Shown: piece after piece, positions 23,677 to 35,629 of the stretch
Layout: each line of letters starts with the position of its first letter
Position numbering within the stretch: the stretch's first letter is position 1
Assembly: GCA_035772735.1 (NCBI GenBank)
Contig: JASDFA010000010.1
Coordinates: 151,592,501-151,656,500, forward strand
DNA: 64,000 nucleotides
Source: Datura wrightii
Taxonomy: Eukaryota; Streptophyta; Magnoliopsida; Solanales; Solanaceae
Direction of reading: 5' to 3'
Made by a program: the position numbers and the translations under genes
The notes under the pieces: generated by a model
The model's database searches: none
What the model saw: the letters and a program-made list of their open reading frames with translations, nothing else
What the model was told of the DNA's origin: nothing

Positions 23677-24290
23677 TGCAGAGAATGATCATCCCATTAG
23701 AGACTTGGGTGACTTCAAGAATATGTGACAGAGAGAAGATGAGAGGAAGAGCAAAAAGATGGTGAAGAGGAGAATTGAACTTCAGGGAAAAAAAAAGTAG
23801 AGTGTATTGCTTATTGCATCATAGCTTGTGTAAACAAGCATGTATTTATATACATACATCAAAGGATCAGACTACTAATCCTCACTAATTCTAACTAATT
23901 CATAATCGGTCCGTTTCAAAATAAGTGGTGTTTTAATTTTTTGATTTTGTTTCAAAATAAGTGGTGTTTTACATAATCAAGAAGACATTAATGATATTCT
24001 TTCAATTTTACCGTTATTTAAGTGGAGAAATTTTACATAATTAATACGATATTAAAGAGTTACATCTTTTTCAAGATATTTATTAGGGGTAGGTGGATAA
24101 AAATACATTATTATGTGTAGAAGTGAATAGTTTTCTTAAAGTGTGTGCCCAAGCTAAAAGCACCACTTATTTTGAAACGGATGGAGTAGTAGTTAAAACT
24201 AACTTTGACATCTTGGCTAACAAACCAATCTTGTTAGTATATGACTTTCTCTTATACTACTAAGCTACATCTTTACTACTCTTCTCTATA
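23677..24290 (-). repeat. 3' LTR of the copia element (contains a MITE)
   Basis: About 330 bp after removing the MITE, homologous to 30985-31327 (shared TTTATATACATACATCAAAG, ACATCTTTACTACTCTTCTC). Both LTRs have an eroded TA in place of the 5' TG. Confidence 0.88.
23905..24186. mobile_element. Stowaway-type MITE, 282 bp, inside the copia LTR
   Basis: Terminal inverted repeats: the left end reads CGGTCCGTTTCAAAATAAGT and the right end in reverse CTCCATCCGTTTCAAAATAA. TA duplications are at 23903-23904 and 24187-24188. The other LTR lacks this insertion, so it arrived after the copia element. Confidence 0.9.
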
Positions 24291-26170
24291 CTCTCCCTCA
24301 AGTTAGGTGGAGTGAAGATATTAAGTTGTTCTAACTTGGAACTTAGATGTTCATGTTGGGCTTTGGTTAGACCTTTGGTGAGAATGTCAGTAGATTGGTC
24401 CTTGGTATTGATGTATTCAGTTTTCACAAGTCCTTGTTGTATTTTTTTCCTCCTATAAGTGACAATCTATCTCTACCTATCTTATTCTCTCATGGAACAC
24501 TGAATTTACAACAATTTAGATTGCAACCTTACCTTGAATCCAATTTCCTTGAGCAAACCTAGAAGCCCTGTCAATTCAGCCACTGTTGAGGCTAGGCTTC
24601 TATATTCAGATTCAGCAAAACTTCTGAAAATTGTGATATGTTTTTTTATTTCCAAAATACCAATGAGTCTCAAATCTTAACTAAGAATCCAGTGATAGAC
24701 TTCCTTGTTTGTGGACATGCTATCGAATCAAAATTACAAAATATTATGATTTCATCTTGCGTATTACTGGATAATAGTATCCCCGGCCAGGTTGATTTTT
24801 GATGTAGTTGACTATCCTTAGAACAACCTCCATGTGAGATTTCTTTTGTTGTTGCAAATATTGGCTAAGTGTCTATACACTGTATGCAATATTTGATCTT
24901 GTGACAATGAGATATAGAAGTTTCCCAATAAGTCTCAATATGGTCCATGATCAGCTACACCTCATCATCTATTAGTGAACTTACAACAACGTGATTGTCA
25001 TATTCTCTAGTAGTGAGCTTCACATTGTTATCAATAGGAGTAGCTACTAGTTTAGCATTTGATAGTCCAAGACTAGAGATCAACTCTAATGCATACTTTC
25101 TTTGATGCATAAGGATTTCTTGTTTTCGTCTTGCAAACTCAATTTCCAGGAAGTATTTAACTCTCTTAGATCCTTCATGTCGAAGGTTTTCTGCAATATC
25201 TTCTTGGTATCTTCCATAAGCTCCAGTATGTTACCTGTGATGAACATGTCATTCACATAAAGGAATATTATGGTAGTGCCTTTATCTCACGTTCCGATGA
25301 ATAGAGAATGATCAAATTGATTGCGTTGAAATTGAGAGTTTATTAGTGCTTCTGTCAGCTTGACATTCCATTGTCTTAGGACCTGTTTGAGACTACATAG
25401 AGATTTTTTTTAGGTCTACATGTTGTATTCTCCCCCTGACTAAGAATATCTTAAGAAAGTTTCATGTAGATTTCATCTGAGAGGTCAGCCTGTACGAAAG
25501 TATTGTATACATCCATTTGATGGATATGCCACTGCCTAGCTGCTGCTATAAATAAAATGGACCTTACCATCACCATTTTTACTACTAAAGAAAAAGTCTT
25601 CAGATAGTCTATGCCTTCCTCCTAATCATAGCCTTTAGCAACTAGTCTTGCTTTTAATCTTTCAACTTCAGCACTGACTTGTACCTAATTTTGTATATCC
25701 ACTTGCAGCCAATTATTCTTTTACTTTCAAGTAACTTGACTATATCCCATGTGGTTGTCCTGTAGTTCATCAATTTTAGCTTTCATAGCCTCCATCTATC
25801 TTGGATCTTTAGATGCTTCAACATATGACTATGGTTCTGTTATAGAAGAAAAATTTATAAAGAATGCATTGTAAGAAGGTGATAGATAATCATAAGCTAC
25901 ATAGTTTTCTATAGGATATGTAGTATCCCGGTGAAGACTGAGAGATATAAAATCCTTTATCCATATGGGAAGATGTGTTCCCCTTGTTGATCTTCTTGTG
26001 GGCACACTTTCAGACCTCATGCTAGTGCTAGGTTTAGAATTTTGTTGATTTGACAGTATGGGAGGAAGAAATACAGGCTCATCATTATGAATTACTCCAG
26101 ATTGCATATCTGAACTTTGAGGATTAAAAGTAGAAGTAGTCTGCACCTCAATGATTGGTAACCACATGTA
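24291..26170 (-). pseudogene. Copia reverse transcriptase/RNase H region, decayed
   Basis: Frame-broken copia pol. The RT catalytic box at 25248-25259 reads YVND (context LYVNDMFIT) rather than YVDD, so the first metal-binding Asp is lost. The longest open part (25829-26167) covers the integrase-RT linker with RRSTRGTHLPIWIKDF, the usual start of copia RT homology. Confidence 0.8.
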
Positions 26171-26383
26171 CTTGTATCATCCCATTAAGGAATCATATTA
26201 TGCACAAACACAGGATTATTCATAGTATTCCATTTGAATGGAAACTCATCTTCTCTGAAATGTAACATCTTTGTTGACAAAGAAATACTTGTTAATGAGA
26301 TCATAGAGTATTTAACCTTTCTGTACTTCTGAGTATCCCATTAAGACACTAGTCTTATTTAGATTGTAGTTTATCAGTTTCTG

Positions 26384-26944
26384 TTATACTTTTGGCATAA
26401 CACAAATAGCCAAATAGCCAAATACTCTTAGATGACCTATAGAAGGTTTTCTATTGTATAATTTCTCATAAGGTGACATGTTGATAACTGATGATGGCAT
26501 CCTATTGATTAAATACACAGATATTTGCATACAGTGTCCCCAAAATATAAGAGAAATATTAGCTTGAAATCTAATTACTCTTGTGACTTCTAAGATATGT
26601 CTATGTTTTCTTTTTGCCACATCATTTTGTTGTGGTGTTTAAAGACAAGATCTTTGGTGAATTATACATAACTATTTGAACAGACTTGCACATATATCAT
26701 TGACAAGTTCAGTACCATTGTCTGATCTGATCACTTTAATAGTTTTATTGAACTGAGTCTTGACATATGGAAAAATTGAGGAATGATATTAGGTTTCAAT
26801 TTTAAAGATATACTCATGTCATTCTTGTGAAATCATCTACTATAGTCAAATAGTATTTATTTCTATCAAATGTTTGAACTTTATAAGGTCTCCATATATC
26901 CATGTGTACAAGTTCAAAACTATTAGTAGACTTAATAGAGTTAC
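26384..26944 (-). pseudogene. Copia integrase core remnant, downstream half
   Basis: The minus frame has ISVYLINRMPSSVINMSPYE and GHLRVFGYLAICVMP, typical of the copia integrase C-terminal part, and HMDIWRPYK-type sequence next to the solo LTR. It was separated from the upstream half by the insertion at 26945-28991. Confidence 0.85.
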
Positions 26945-28991
26945 TATAACACCCCAAAATCCCCTAAGACTAGACCCTAGATATGGAGTATGAATCAACA
27001 GAAAAACTGAAACTTTCCCCAATAAGAGTCTCAATACGACTTATGAAGAGGTGGTAAGAGTCGTAATGGAGGCTCATGAGAAGGGGTTTAGAGAAATAGC
27101 AGAAATTGGTCATGGATACCACAACCCATAAAAGGAAAGTAGGAGTCGTACTAATGGATCGTGGTAAGGTTTAGAGAGTTTAACAGGAAATTGGCTTGAG
27201 ACCACGATTGAATGCTACGATTCGCACTAGGATGGTATGAGTTGTATTATGGGGTCGTAGGAAGAAGGTTAGGAGATTTGTTTTGGGCACGATCCTTAGC
27301 TATGAAACTTAGTATGAGTCGTAGCAGGGTGGTACAAATTGTGGTATGGGTCATACCACTGGGCAGTCTGTTTTTAAGTGCGAATATCTAGGGGTATTTT
27401 TGTAACTTTCTATACTTATAACTCCTAAATGAGGTCGTTTTGAGTTTTCTAAGGGGAGTATTTAAGGGTTAAACCAAGCCTAAACTCTCCTTCCTCTCCC
27501 AAAAACAGTAGATTGAAGATCAATCTTTCAAGGTTAGCTCTCAAGCAATTAGGGTTCTTCTTCTTCTCAACTCTCTTGGGTCTCAAATCTTAGCAAGAAT
27601 TCATCAAAGTCCAGGGATATGGAGTCATGAAAGGGAGATTTCTCCCACCCTCATGCCTAATTCCAAGCTCAATTATATGATTTCAATTCTTTCAAGTCTC
27701 CAACTATAATTTTCATGAATTTCTAGGGTTAAGCCCTTTTTGATGAAAAACTCCATGATCTCTTGAGAAATTGATTCTCTCATGATTCCATTTATGTTTA
27801 ATGATTATAATTACATGGTTTCTATGAAAAACTCTCCTTAATCTATATTTTCAAGTTATGATGACTTACCCAATTATGCATGAATCTTATGAATCTCAAG
27901 TTTATGTATCATGGTTATATTTTCAGCATTGTTTTCATGGCTAGTTCACGCATTTTAAGCAATTTATGAATTTCATGATTTATAACTAGATCATGGAAAA
28001 TCAAGTATGTTTCATGATTATGATATGAGCACTATGTATGTTTTGAGAGTAGTATTTAACACCGAGTAGGTTAGGGTTCCAATGCACCTAGGTCTCAGAA
28101 CTACGTGACACCGTAGTCATGATGGGGTCCTCCTTGAGAGTATCTTCCACGCCTCAATGGGCCCATGAGTGATATCATGCCTTCATAGTTTTTACCCTTG
28201 GCAAGGTATGAATGCACCTCTCAGTTAGGGCTACAAGCTGGGCTCCATGTATGCTCACGTGGAGTATGTCAGTTATAAGAATCCCCACTGCTCTATAATT
28301 TCCTACATATGTTCATATTTATGCTTCACGATATTGTGATTTATGATATTTTGGCTCAATATACACTTTATGAGATTTTACCTATGATTTCGATTATGTC
28401 CAGCCTTATGATTCGGTTTTTGAAAACCTTGAGTCCATTATACTCAGTTTATGATCAGAAACTCATGTTTTAGCTTACCTTATACTCATGATTTCATAAT
28501 ATCATTTTACTATCATGCTTCATTAATCCTACATAATCAGTATCTTCAAAGTACTAATCGTAACTTTTGTGCTATATCGTCTCATGATATAAATTCGGAT
28601 GATCAGTCTCAGCCTCATCATTAGATTGCTCTTGCCCCAATTTAGCCCAGTCTTAGCGTTGGGTGAGTCCTCATTATCCAAGGACATGAGTTTAGACTTA
28701 TGTTTTGCTTTTATGTCTTTCGGTTTCAGATTTAGCGAGCTAGTTAGGGGCTTGTCCCAACATCTCCTCTTATGATTAGAGGCTTCTCAGACGTTTATGT
28801 ATAGATTCTCAGCAGCATTGACTTGTAGTCATGTTTACGTTTTATGGTATGTTATACTTCCGCTAGTGCTTTGTATTATGATTTATTTCGCTTAGTGTAT
28901 GCTTATGGTATGCATACACCATCGGTTGGCTTGGAGCTATTCGTGATTCTAGGTCTCATGTCGCGTCCGGATCTATAATCGAGTCGTGACA
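26945..28991 (+). mobile_element. Solo LTR (Tekay-like), 2.05 kb, inserted in the copia integrase region
   Basis: Starts TATAACACCCC (eroded TG) and ends GAGTCGTGACA, with a perfect 5-bp duplication GTTAC at 26940-26944 and 28992-28996. A block near 28740-28760 (AGGGGCTTGTCCCAACA) resembles the chromovirus LTR at 60328-62678. Removing the LTR and one GTTAC leaves the surrounding copia reading frame continuous. No coding sequence inside. Confidence 0.88.
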
Positions 28992-28996
28992 GTTAC

Positions 28997-29260
28997 TAGA
29001 AAAAGGTAATCTGCATTGTCTAGCACATGGACACACTTTACACTTCTTGACAATATCCATAGCAGTTTGGGATTTCACATGTAAGATGTTATTTATAGTG
29101 TTACTATACCCATGATCAAGCCTTTTATGCCATAAGCTTATATCAACTTCACTACGAGATATTGATTCTTGAGCAGTCAAATTGCTTCCTCCTAGCTTTG
29201 CAATAGATTGATTTACTAACATATACAATCCATCACATTTCTTACCAATCTCCTTCACCT
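28997..29260 (-). pseudogene. Copia GAG-pre-integrase domain remnant
   Basis: The minus frame has ISLWHKRLDHGYSNTINN and KKCKVCPCARQCRLPF, the HxxxH..CxxC zinc-binding N-terminal region of copia integrase. The solo LTR interrupts just downstream. Confidence 0.88.
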
Positions 29261-29317
29261 TCCTACTTGAGAGATCCTGAAATATATAAAATTTAGGATC
29301 AAAAGAATTTACACAGT

Positions 29318-29720
29318 TTAATTCTTTGGTTTCCTGAGAGACTGAAAGCAGGTTCTACTTAAAATGTGGTATAGTAAAAATACATTTCTTAAGGTACTCT
29401 CATTTGAAATAGAACTTGAACCAGTGTGAGTTACCTGGGCTATACATCCATTAGGTAAATGAACCTTTTTTGGATTTGTGCTTTTACTTATTAATGCCTC
29501 AATTAGCATGTTTATATCAGAGACCATATGATTTGTAGCTCTGTGTCAATTATCCAATCCTTAAGGAATTTTGACATAAGCAACGCTTTATATTTGGCTA
29601 TTCTCAAGTCATTACCTATTGAAGCATTACCAGCTACATTGGCAGAGAATCCTGCATTAGAGTTTAAATGTGTTGATTGAGCACTTGCACAATCTGGTCA
29701 TGCTGACTCTGAGTGAAAAC
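29318..29720 (-). pseudogene. Copia protease region remnant
   Basis: A short open frame (29318-29527) has VHLPNGCIAQVTHTGS, as found between protease and GAG-pre-integrase in copia polyproteins. Upstream sequence carries stops, and the catalytic D-[ST]-G was not identified. Confidence 0.65.
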
Positions 29721-29845
29721 ACATGCTCCTGGTTGTATCGGTTGTAAATTCTTTTCACCCAAGCTTTGTGCTCCCCTTCCTGATATTCATATGACTAATC
29801 ATCTCTTAATCTTTCTATAAGGGCATTATATGTAGCAGATGACCC

Positions 29846-30900
29846 TCACGTGTATCCAGTTGGATGACTTGCTCCCCCTTTCTTCTTAAACTTGGAGTCA
29901 GTTGGATATCCTACCAGTTTATAACATATATCCTTAGTGTGCCCATTCATCTTGCAAAAGTCACAAAATAGGCTGTAATTTTTCTTGTATTTCTGATAAC
30001 CTGTCTTTGAGTACATGACTGCAGAGTAGACCGGCAAAAGAGCTTGTTGCTACTGATTTTTTTAGCTCATCCCCAATTATCATTGCATATGCCTGGTTTA
30101 CTGAAGGCAGGGGAACCATCATTAATATTTGACGTCTTGCTTGTACATAGTTATCATTTAACCCCATTAAAAACTGATACAACTATTGTCTTTAAAGATA
30201 TACTAGAAAATCTTTAGATTTCTCAAAATTGCGACTTGGGGGCAGCACTAAGACTTTAAGTTCTACCCATAGTTCTTTCAATTTTGTGAAGTGTGCTACC
30301 ACATAAGCAGTCTCTTGGACTAAAGTTGCTACTTCTTTATGCAAGTTAAATGTTCTTGATCCAACAACTTTGTCAAACCTTTCTTTTAGATCCTCCTAGA
30401 CTTCAAGAATAGTTGTAGCATAGACCATTCCATCTAAAAGATTACTTGCTATAGTATTTATCAACCAAGATTGAACAATGGCATTACACCTTTTCTGCCG
30501 ATACCATAATTCCTTTATGAAATTCTCTTTTTTTCTAAGAACCATCTACAAAACCTAATTTATTTCTTCCTAATAGAGCAAAATTCTTGTGTACTTACTC
30601 CATATAGAGTAATTTTCAGCACCGGTAAGTTGTAAAGAGATCAGAGAAATGTCACTTACATCAGTAGAATGAAGATATAAGGGATGATTATGATCCATGA
30701 CCTGATTTGATCTATGAACAGTTGAGCAGTATGTGACTCCATCTGTGTAATTTCGTCTGTGTTTCCTGAGTTCATTGTGTTGTCTATCTTTGATCTGGAA
30801 TCTTAATAGGAGAATCAGCCTTCAATCCACTACAGCAATAGTCCAGACTTGTACTGGATTTGTTAGGAATTTCAGATTCTAACAAGAACCAAGAATTAGA
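29846..30900 (-). pseudogene. Copia gag remnant with zinc knuckle
   Basis: Minus frames contain LMGLNDNYVQARRQILMM and, slightly downstream, CDFCKMNGHTKDICYKLVGY, a copia gag core followed by a zinc knuckle of the form CX2CX4HX4C. The two pieces are in different frames. The start of gag lies near 30780, close to the 5' LTR. Confidence 0.82.
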
Positions 30901-30984
30901 AAAGCAACTCAATCCAAGACATCTCGAGATTATGATTTCTATCCGATGATCGTATAGAAGCGGAAGCTAGTAGATCAATACCAT

Positions 30985-31327
30985 TCAGAGAATGATCATC
31001 TTCATTGGAGACTTAGATGACTTCAACAATATGTGATAGAGAGCAAATAAGAGGAGGAGAAGATAGAGAGAGGAAGAGCTGATAGATGGTGAAAAGGATT
31101 CCGAGAAAGAGAAAGTGAGTGTATTATCTATTGTGTCATAGCTTGTGTATACAAGCATATATTTATATACATACATCAAAGGATTACACTACTAATTCTA
31201 ACTAATTGCAACTAATTGATAGTAGTTATAGCTAACTTTGACATCTTAACTAACTAACTAACCTTGTTAGAGTATAACCAACTTTACCTTATACTACTAA
31301 TCTACATCTTTACTACTCTTCTCAATA
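30985..31327 (-). repeat. 5' LTR of the copia element
   Basis: 343 bp, matching 23677-24290 without the MITE. Its inner edge ends CTCTGAA (CTCTGCA in the other LTR) next to the primer site. The CATTG duplication follows at 31328-31332. Confidence 0.88.
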
Positions 31328-31384
31328 CATTGCATGTCATTTATTTTTAAATCAAAAATGAATTGTTAGATTATTTTGATTATA

Positions 31385-31870
31385 GTAAAGTGTTATAGTT
31401 GTGAAATATCAAAACCACAATAAAGATAAGTAAAATTAGCTTTTTCTTCTATTTTTTTTTCTTAGAAGTCTCCGGGGAGAATATTAAAGGAAGGCATATT
31501 ATTTTCTTTTACTAAAGGTAAATTGATAATTTACCCTTTTCTTTTTGACTCTGTTCTATGAATTGTTTGAATTTTAAATTTAGATAAATTGTATTTCAGA
31601 AAGTGTAGTTTTAATAGCAATGCCATCTTTAATTGATATTTTTCAGAAGAAATTTACTAAATTTTATTTTGCAAGCATGTTACACATGGTTATAAAATTT
31701 ATAGTTTATACATTTTCTTATCCAACATCTCTGACCGCGTGCCTGTTGAAGAATGAGTGGTTGGTTCTTGATTTTTCTTTAATGGACAAATTTCATTGGG
31801 TATAATATTATTAAAAGAAGTTTTACATCGCAATATGTATTAATTCAGTTGTTAAATAATTAAAAAAATA
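31385..31870 (+). repeat. Local duplication, right copy (empty MITE site)
   Basis: Partner of 22020-22700; it lacks the MITE, reading TATAATATTATTAAAAG at the position of insertion. Confidence 0.75.
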
Positions 31871-34625
31871 GCACATAATTTGTTTTGTAATTCAACTATA
31901 AGTAAGCATATTGATCAAGTTTTACTTTTTCTTGGACGATTTTATCCACTAATTTAGCAGCCAAGAGGAGTATCGAGAGATGTGCCAATTTCCAACTGGC
32001 CATTCTTTAGTCAGATCCAAAGCAATCAGCTCTACTCTTTCAATACTTTATGGGTTGGATCATGACTCATATATTGAGCTGACTCAATGAGTTAGAACCC
32101 AAAATGATCCATTAAATTTGAATCAAAATGAATTAAAGTAGTGTAACTCGTCGAGTTAAAATGTTTGTTAATTGATAAAATATTTGTTGCCAATCCGTTA
32201 TTTAATTGCTAATTTATCAACATATTTTAATTTTTTTGGTTTATAAAATTCTTATTCATTGATAATTTTATTATTTCCTATGTGAATCTATCTAACCTCA
32301 AAGAATTATGTGTGATTCAAAATTGGTTAGGTTGATTGCAATGTTTAAAAAGCAAGAAAAGATTGAAAGCAAAATTACATAACTAATCAAACTTAATTAA
32401 CTATTTATAATAATTAGCAAATTTATTAAAAAATTATAAATAAAATAAAATAATTACAGAAAGTAGTAAATTACTATTTTTTACTATTGTATTAAATTTT
32501 TCATATTTTCTTTCCAACTTACAGTGTTCTCTCTCCAATTTAATCTCTTTTTTCTCTCATGATAACTGTCCGAAAATTTCTCTGTTAAATCCCCAAAAAT
32601 TTTATTCAATTTTCTCTCTCATCACTTCAACCTATTTTCTTTCTCATCTCTCCAATTTAATCCTCTTTTTTCTCTCATTGAAGAAAAGCATCCTCATCAC
32701 CATGGTGAAATCTTCAAAGCCCAAACCTTCTTCCGCAATGTTCATTTCTACATAGACTCCACAAACTCCTCGTTTGTCTAGACATCGAGTAGCGGGCGTC
32801 TAATAACCCCTCTGCTGCACTCCTCCAAATCTACATGGCCGCCGATGCCTCATGTTCCAACTCCTCCACTCAGATTACATCCCGAATTCTCTTCATGCTT
32901 TCCCCGAGAACCTGAAACTCCAGATTTTATCAGCAATCTTTCTGATGGAGAAGTTTCTTCTTCACCATTGCCGAAGAAATCAAAGCAGAATTATTATTGA
33001 AAACTCTTTGATTGTGTATCTTTTTTATTTTATTTTATGATTTTGATTTATTGAAATTGATGATATTGTGTTTATACGTTTTGATACATGACATCTGACA
33101 TTCAGCATTAGATATCATTGTGTGACATCTGAAATTGTTGTGTAGTACAGTTCATACAAACTATCTTCATCTTGTATTTGAGTTATCATATTATATAATA
33201 CAAATTTTATTTTTCATATTAATGATACAATATATTAATTTCTCCTTTTTTTTGTTGATACAACTAAGTACTTAAATAATATTGTTTTCATATTAATGAT
33301 ACAATATATCAGTCTCTTCTCCTTTTTTTTTGGATACAACCAATTACTTGAACGATATCGCTTTCATATTAATGATATAATATTAAAATGTATCAATCGA
33401 TAATAATCTGATACATAAAGAACTATTGTAATTTATTTCTGATACATATATACATTGAATACATTATAATAGTATTATCTATATCAATTTTAAAAATGAC
33501 AGTTGATATTTAGATACTTGTGATACATATGAAACATATCGATATCTTTCAATGTTGTTTGATACATGCATAAGTATCAATTAATTTTTATAATACACAA
33601 AATGATACAAAGTGACATGTTTGTATATTGTTGATACATGCATAAACAAGGATATATTTTTCAAACGATAGTAATGACAATACACCAAAAAAAAATATTT
33701 CACTAATCCCGCAACGACGATACACCCAAAAAAAATCTCTAAAATATTTTATATTTTGAAGATGATAATTTTTTCAGATATGAATTAATTGTTTAAACTT
33801 TTCTAAATATGATAAAAAGACAATCAAGATCAAAATTGAGAGAGATTTTCTTCTATTAAATATGTAAGTTTAGTTAATTAGATATTAAATAGAGCCATTG
33901 TAGGAAGAAATTAAAGGTTTAAATTTTCTATACAACACCTAAGATTTTCATTAATTTGTATTAGAAAATAAATAAAAAATACTATTTTGTGTAACTAAAA
34001 TAAAACATGTTATTTTTGTGTAGTTATTTTATCATGTAGTGTTATTCATGAAAATTGCTCAAGATTGAATTATGTTGAATGAATTGAATTATGACCCGCA
34101 ATTTGACCCAACTTAATTCAACCCATTTTAATCTAAACAAATTTTAAAACAGATTAAATCTTGACCCAATAATTATTTTAATCTATTTTAATCCGCCTGA
34201 ATTTAATCAATCTGTTTTGCCGCCCTGAAAATCACGTTGGCGGAGTGAGACCATGTAGAAGCGACGAGCAAGACTGCAGGATTAACCTATTTAGTATAAG
34301 AATGTTTGCAGCAACATAAAATAAATCAAACTCCGAAGAATAATTTAATCACAGAAAAACACAGCAGTATCTTTTTTCGAGATTCCAACTTTGCTTCCAA
34401 GAAGTCTTCAACTGCTAGATTCTCCCCCCTCGGTCCAATCTTCTTGCAGAAGAAAGATGGAAGATACAAAATCTTAAAACTATATTTGATTCACGGTGGA
34501 ACTGGATCGTAAAATAAATTTTGTAATATTATAGCAGTAATTAACTTCGTCTTGTAAGCTAGTTCACATTGTTGGTTCCAAGCTTAGATAAAGGAGGAGA
34601 GTTGCTGAGGATCAATCAGAAACAA
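31871..34625. other. AT-rich spacer; no gene identified
   Basis: Mostly AT-rich. Segment 32500-32700 is CT-rich. Segment 32700-33000 is more GC-rich and coding-like, but with stops in every long frame and no family I recognise. Segment 33060-33700 has recurring GATACAT/ATGATACAA motifs. No terminal repeats resolved. Confidence 0.45.
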
Positions 34626-34712
34626 CCTATCAACTCATAACGATAGGGGTAAAGTTTTGTATATCTTAACGATAGGGATGTGGAATTACACTGGGTTTGT
34701 TGTTGTTATAGC
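34626..34712 (+). mobile_element. RTE/SINE 3'-tail fragment
   Basis: Ends GTGGAATTACACTGGGTTTG then TTGTTGTTA, the tail shared by RTE LINEs and TTG-ending SINEs in this window (compare 13360-13437). Confidence 0.6.
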
Positions 34713-35629
34713 AGCAATTACGTTATTATTCTGTCATTAGTTTGGCCTTTGTCAGTCTTATTCCTTAATCCTGTCTAAGAGGAAAATTTCCCTCAAGGTA
34801 GATTACCTGTCCATATATGAAGAGTACCAGCTACAACAGTTTCCCTACAGGAAAGTTCATCAACACCTGCTACACTTCTTTGTTCCCTTCAACAAGTATA
34901 AATGTCCAATTGATTCATGAATACTGAATTGCTGATTATACATGAAATTTGCAACAAGAAAAGAAAACAGCAAAGACACATTTCTCCTTGTATTAAGTGA
35001 GAGTCCACACTAGTCTCATTAAGGTTTTTGGCCATTAATATGTTTCGTGTTCCAGAACAACTAACATAAACTGAATTGTTCTTTGTCATTCTTGTGATTT
35101 GTGAACAAAAATATAAATCATATAATAAATTCATGCTCAAATACTTAATATAGACAAATCGTGCGCATGGATTCAAAGATTATTGAAATTGCATAAAAAA
35201 TGCCATGAATAATATATTATGCATGAAGAAAAACTGAACTGCAATAGAAAATTGTTGTGTACCTTCCCGAATAGTTCTTTTTATCCTTTTCCTCTCGATG
35301 TTCCCTTTTTCAATTTAGACAAATAGTGGGCGGAACATGGTTGAAATCCATTCTATGAACTTAACCGTACATCCGCTAATGTACACAGATGTAACAATTT
35401 GATGTCTCCTAGTTAGAACTACCTCAATAAATGTTGCTGGTCTCTAATATAGGCAGCTGGGTATCTCCTCTGCAGGACCCAAAAGTGGGAACAGAACCTG
35501 TCTCTTGGCATATAATACGTAACATCTTTATCATCAAGAATCCTTGAATCAAAACAGGCAACTGTAGGACTAGAAACAACCCCAAAATTTGCTATAACAG
35601 ATTTACAGAACATGCCTTTATGTGAATCT
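34713..35629 (-). other. Region downstream of the DOMON gene, including its likely 3' UTR
   Basis: No ORF with recognisable similarity. The first few hundred bases beyond the stop at 35630 are expected to be 3' UTR; the polyadenylation site was not determined. Confidence 0.4.

Larger units (their letters stand above)
23677..31327 (-). mobile_element. Ty1/copia retrotransposon, complete ends, inactive, with two later insertions
   Basis: Minus-strand element bounded by a perfect 5-bp duplication CATTG (23672-23676 and 31328-31332). Without the later MITE and solo LTR it would be about 5.3 kb, normal for copia. The domain order on the minus strand is gag with zinc knuckle, protease region, GAG-pre-integrase, integrase, RT, RNase H. 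The 5' LTR is 30985-31327 and the 3' LTR 23677-24290. Next to the 5' LTR is a decayed initiator-Met tRNA primer site (TGGTATTGATC) and next to the 3' LTR a purine tract (TTGAGGGAGAG). Many stops and shifts; the first catalytic Asp of the RT box is lost. Confidence 0.9.
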
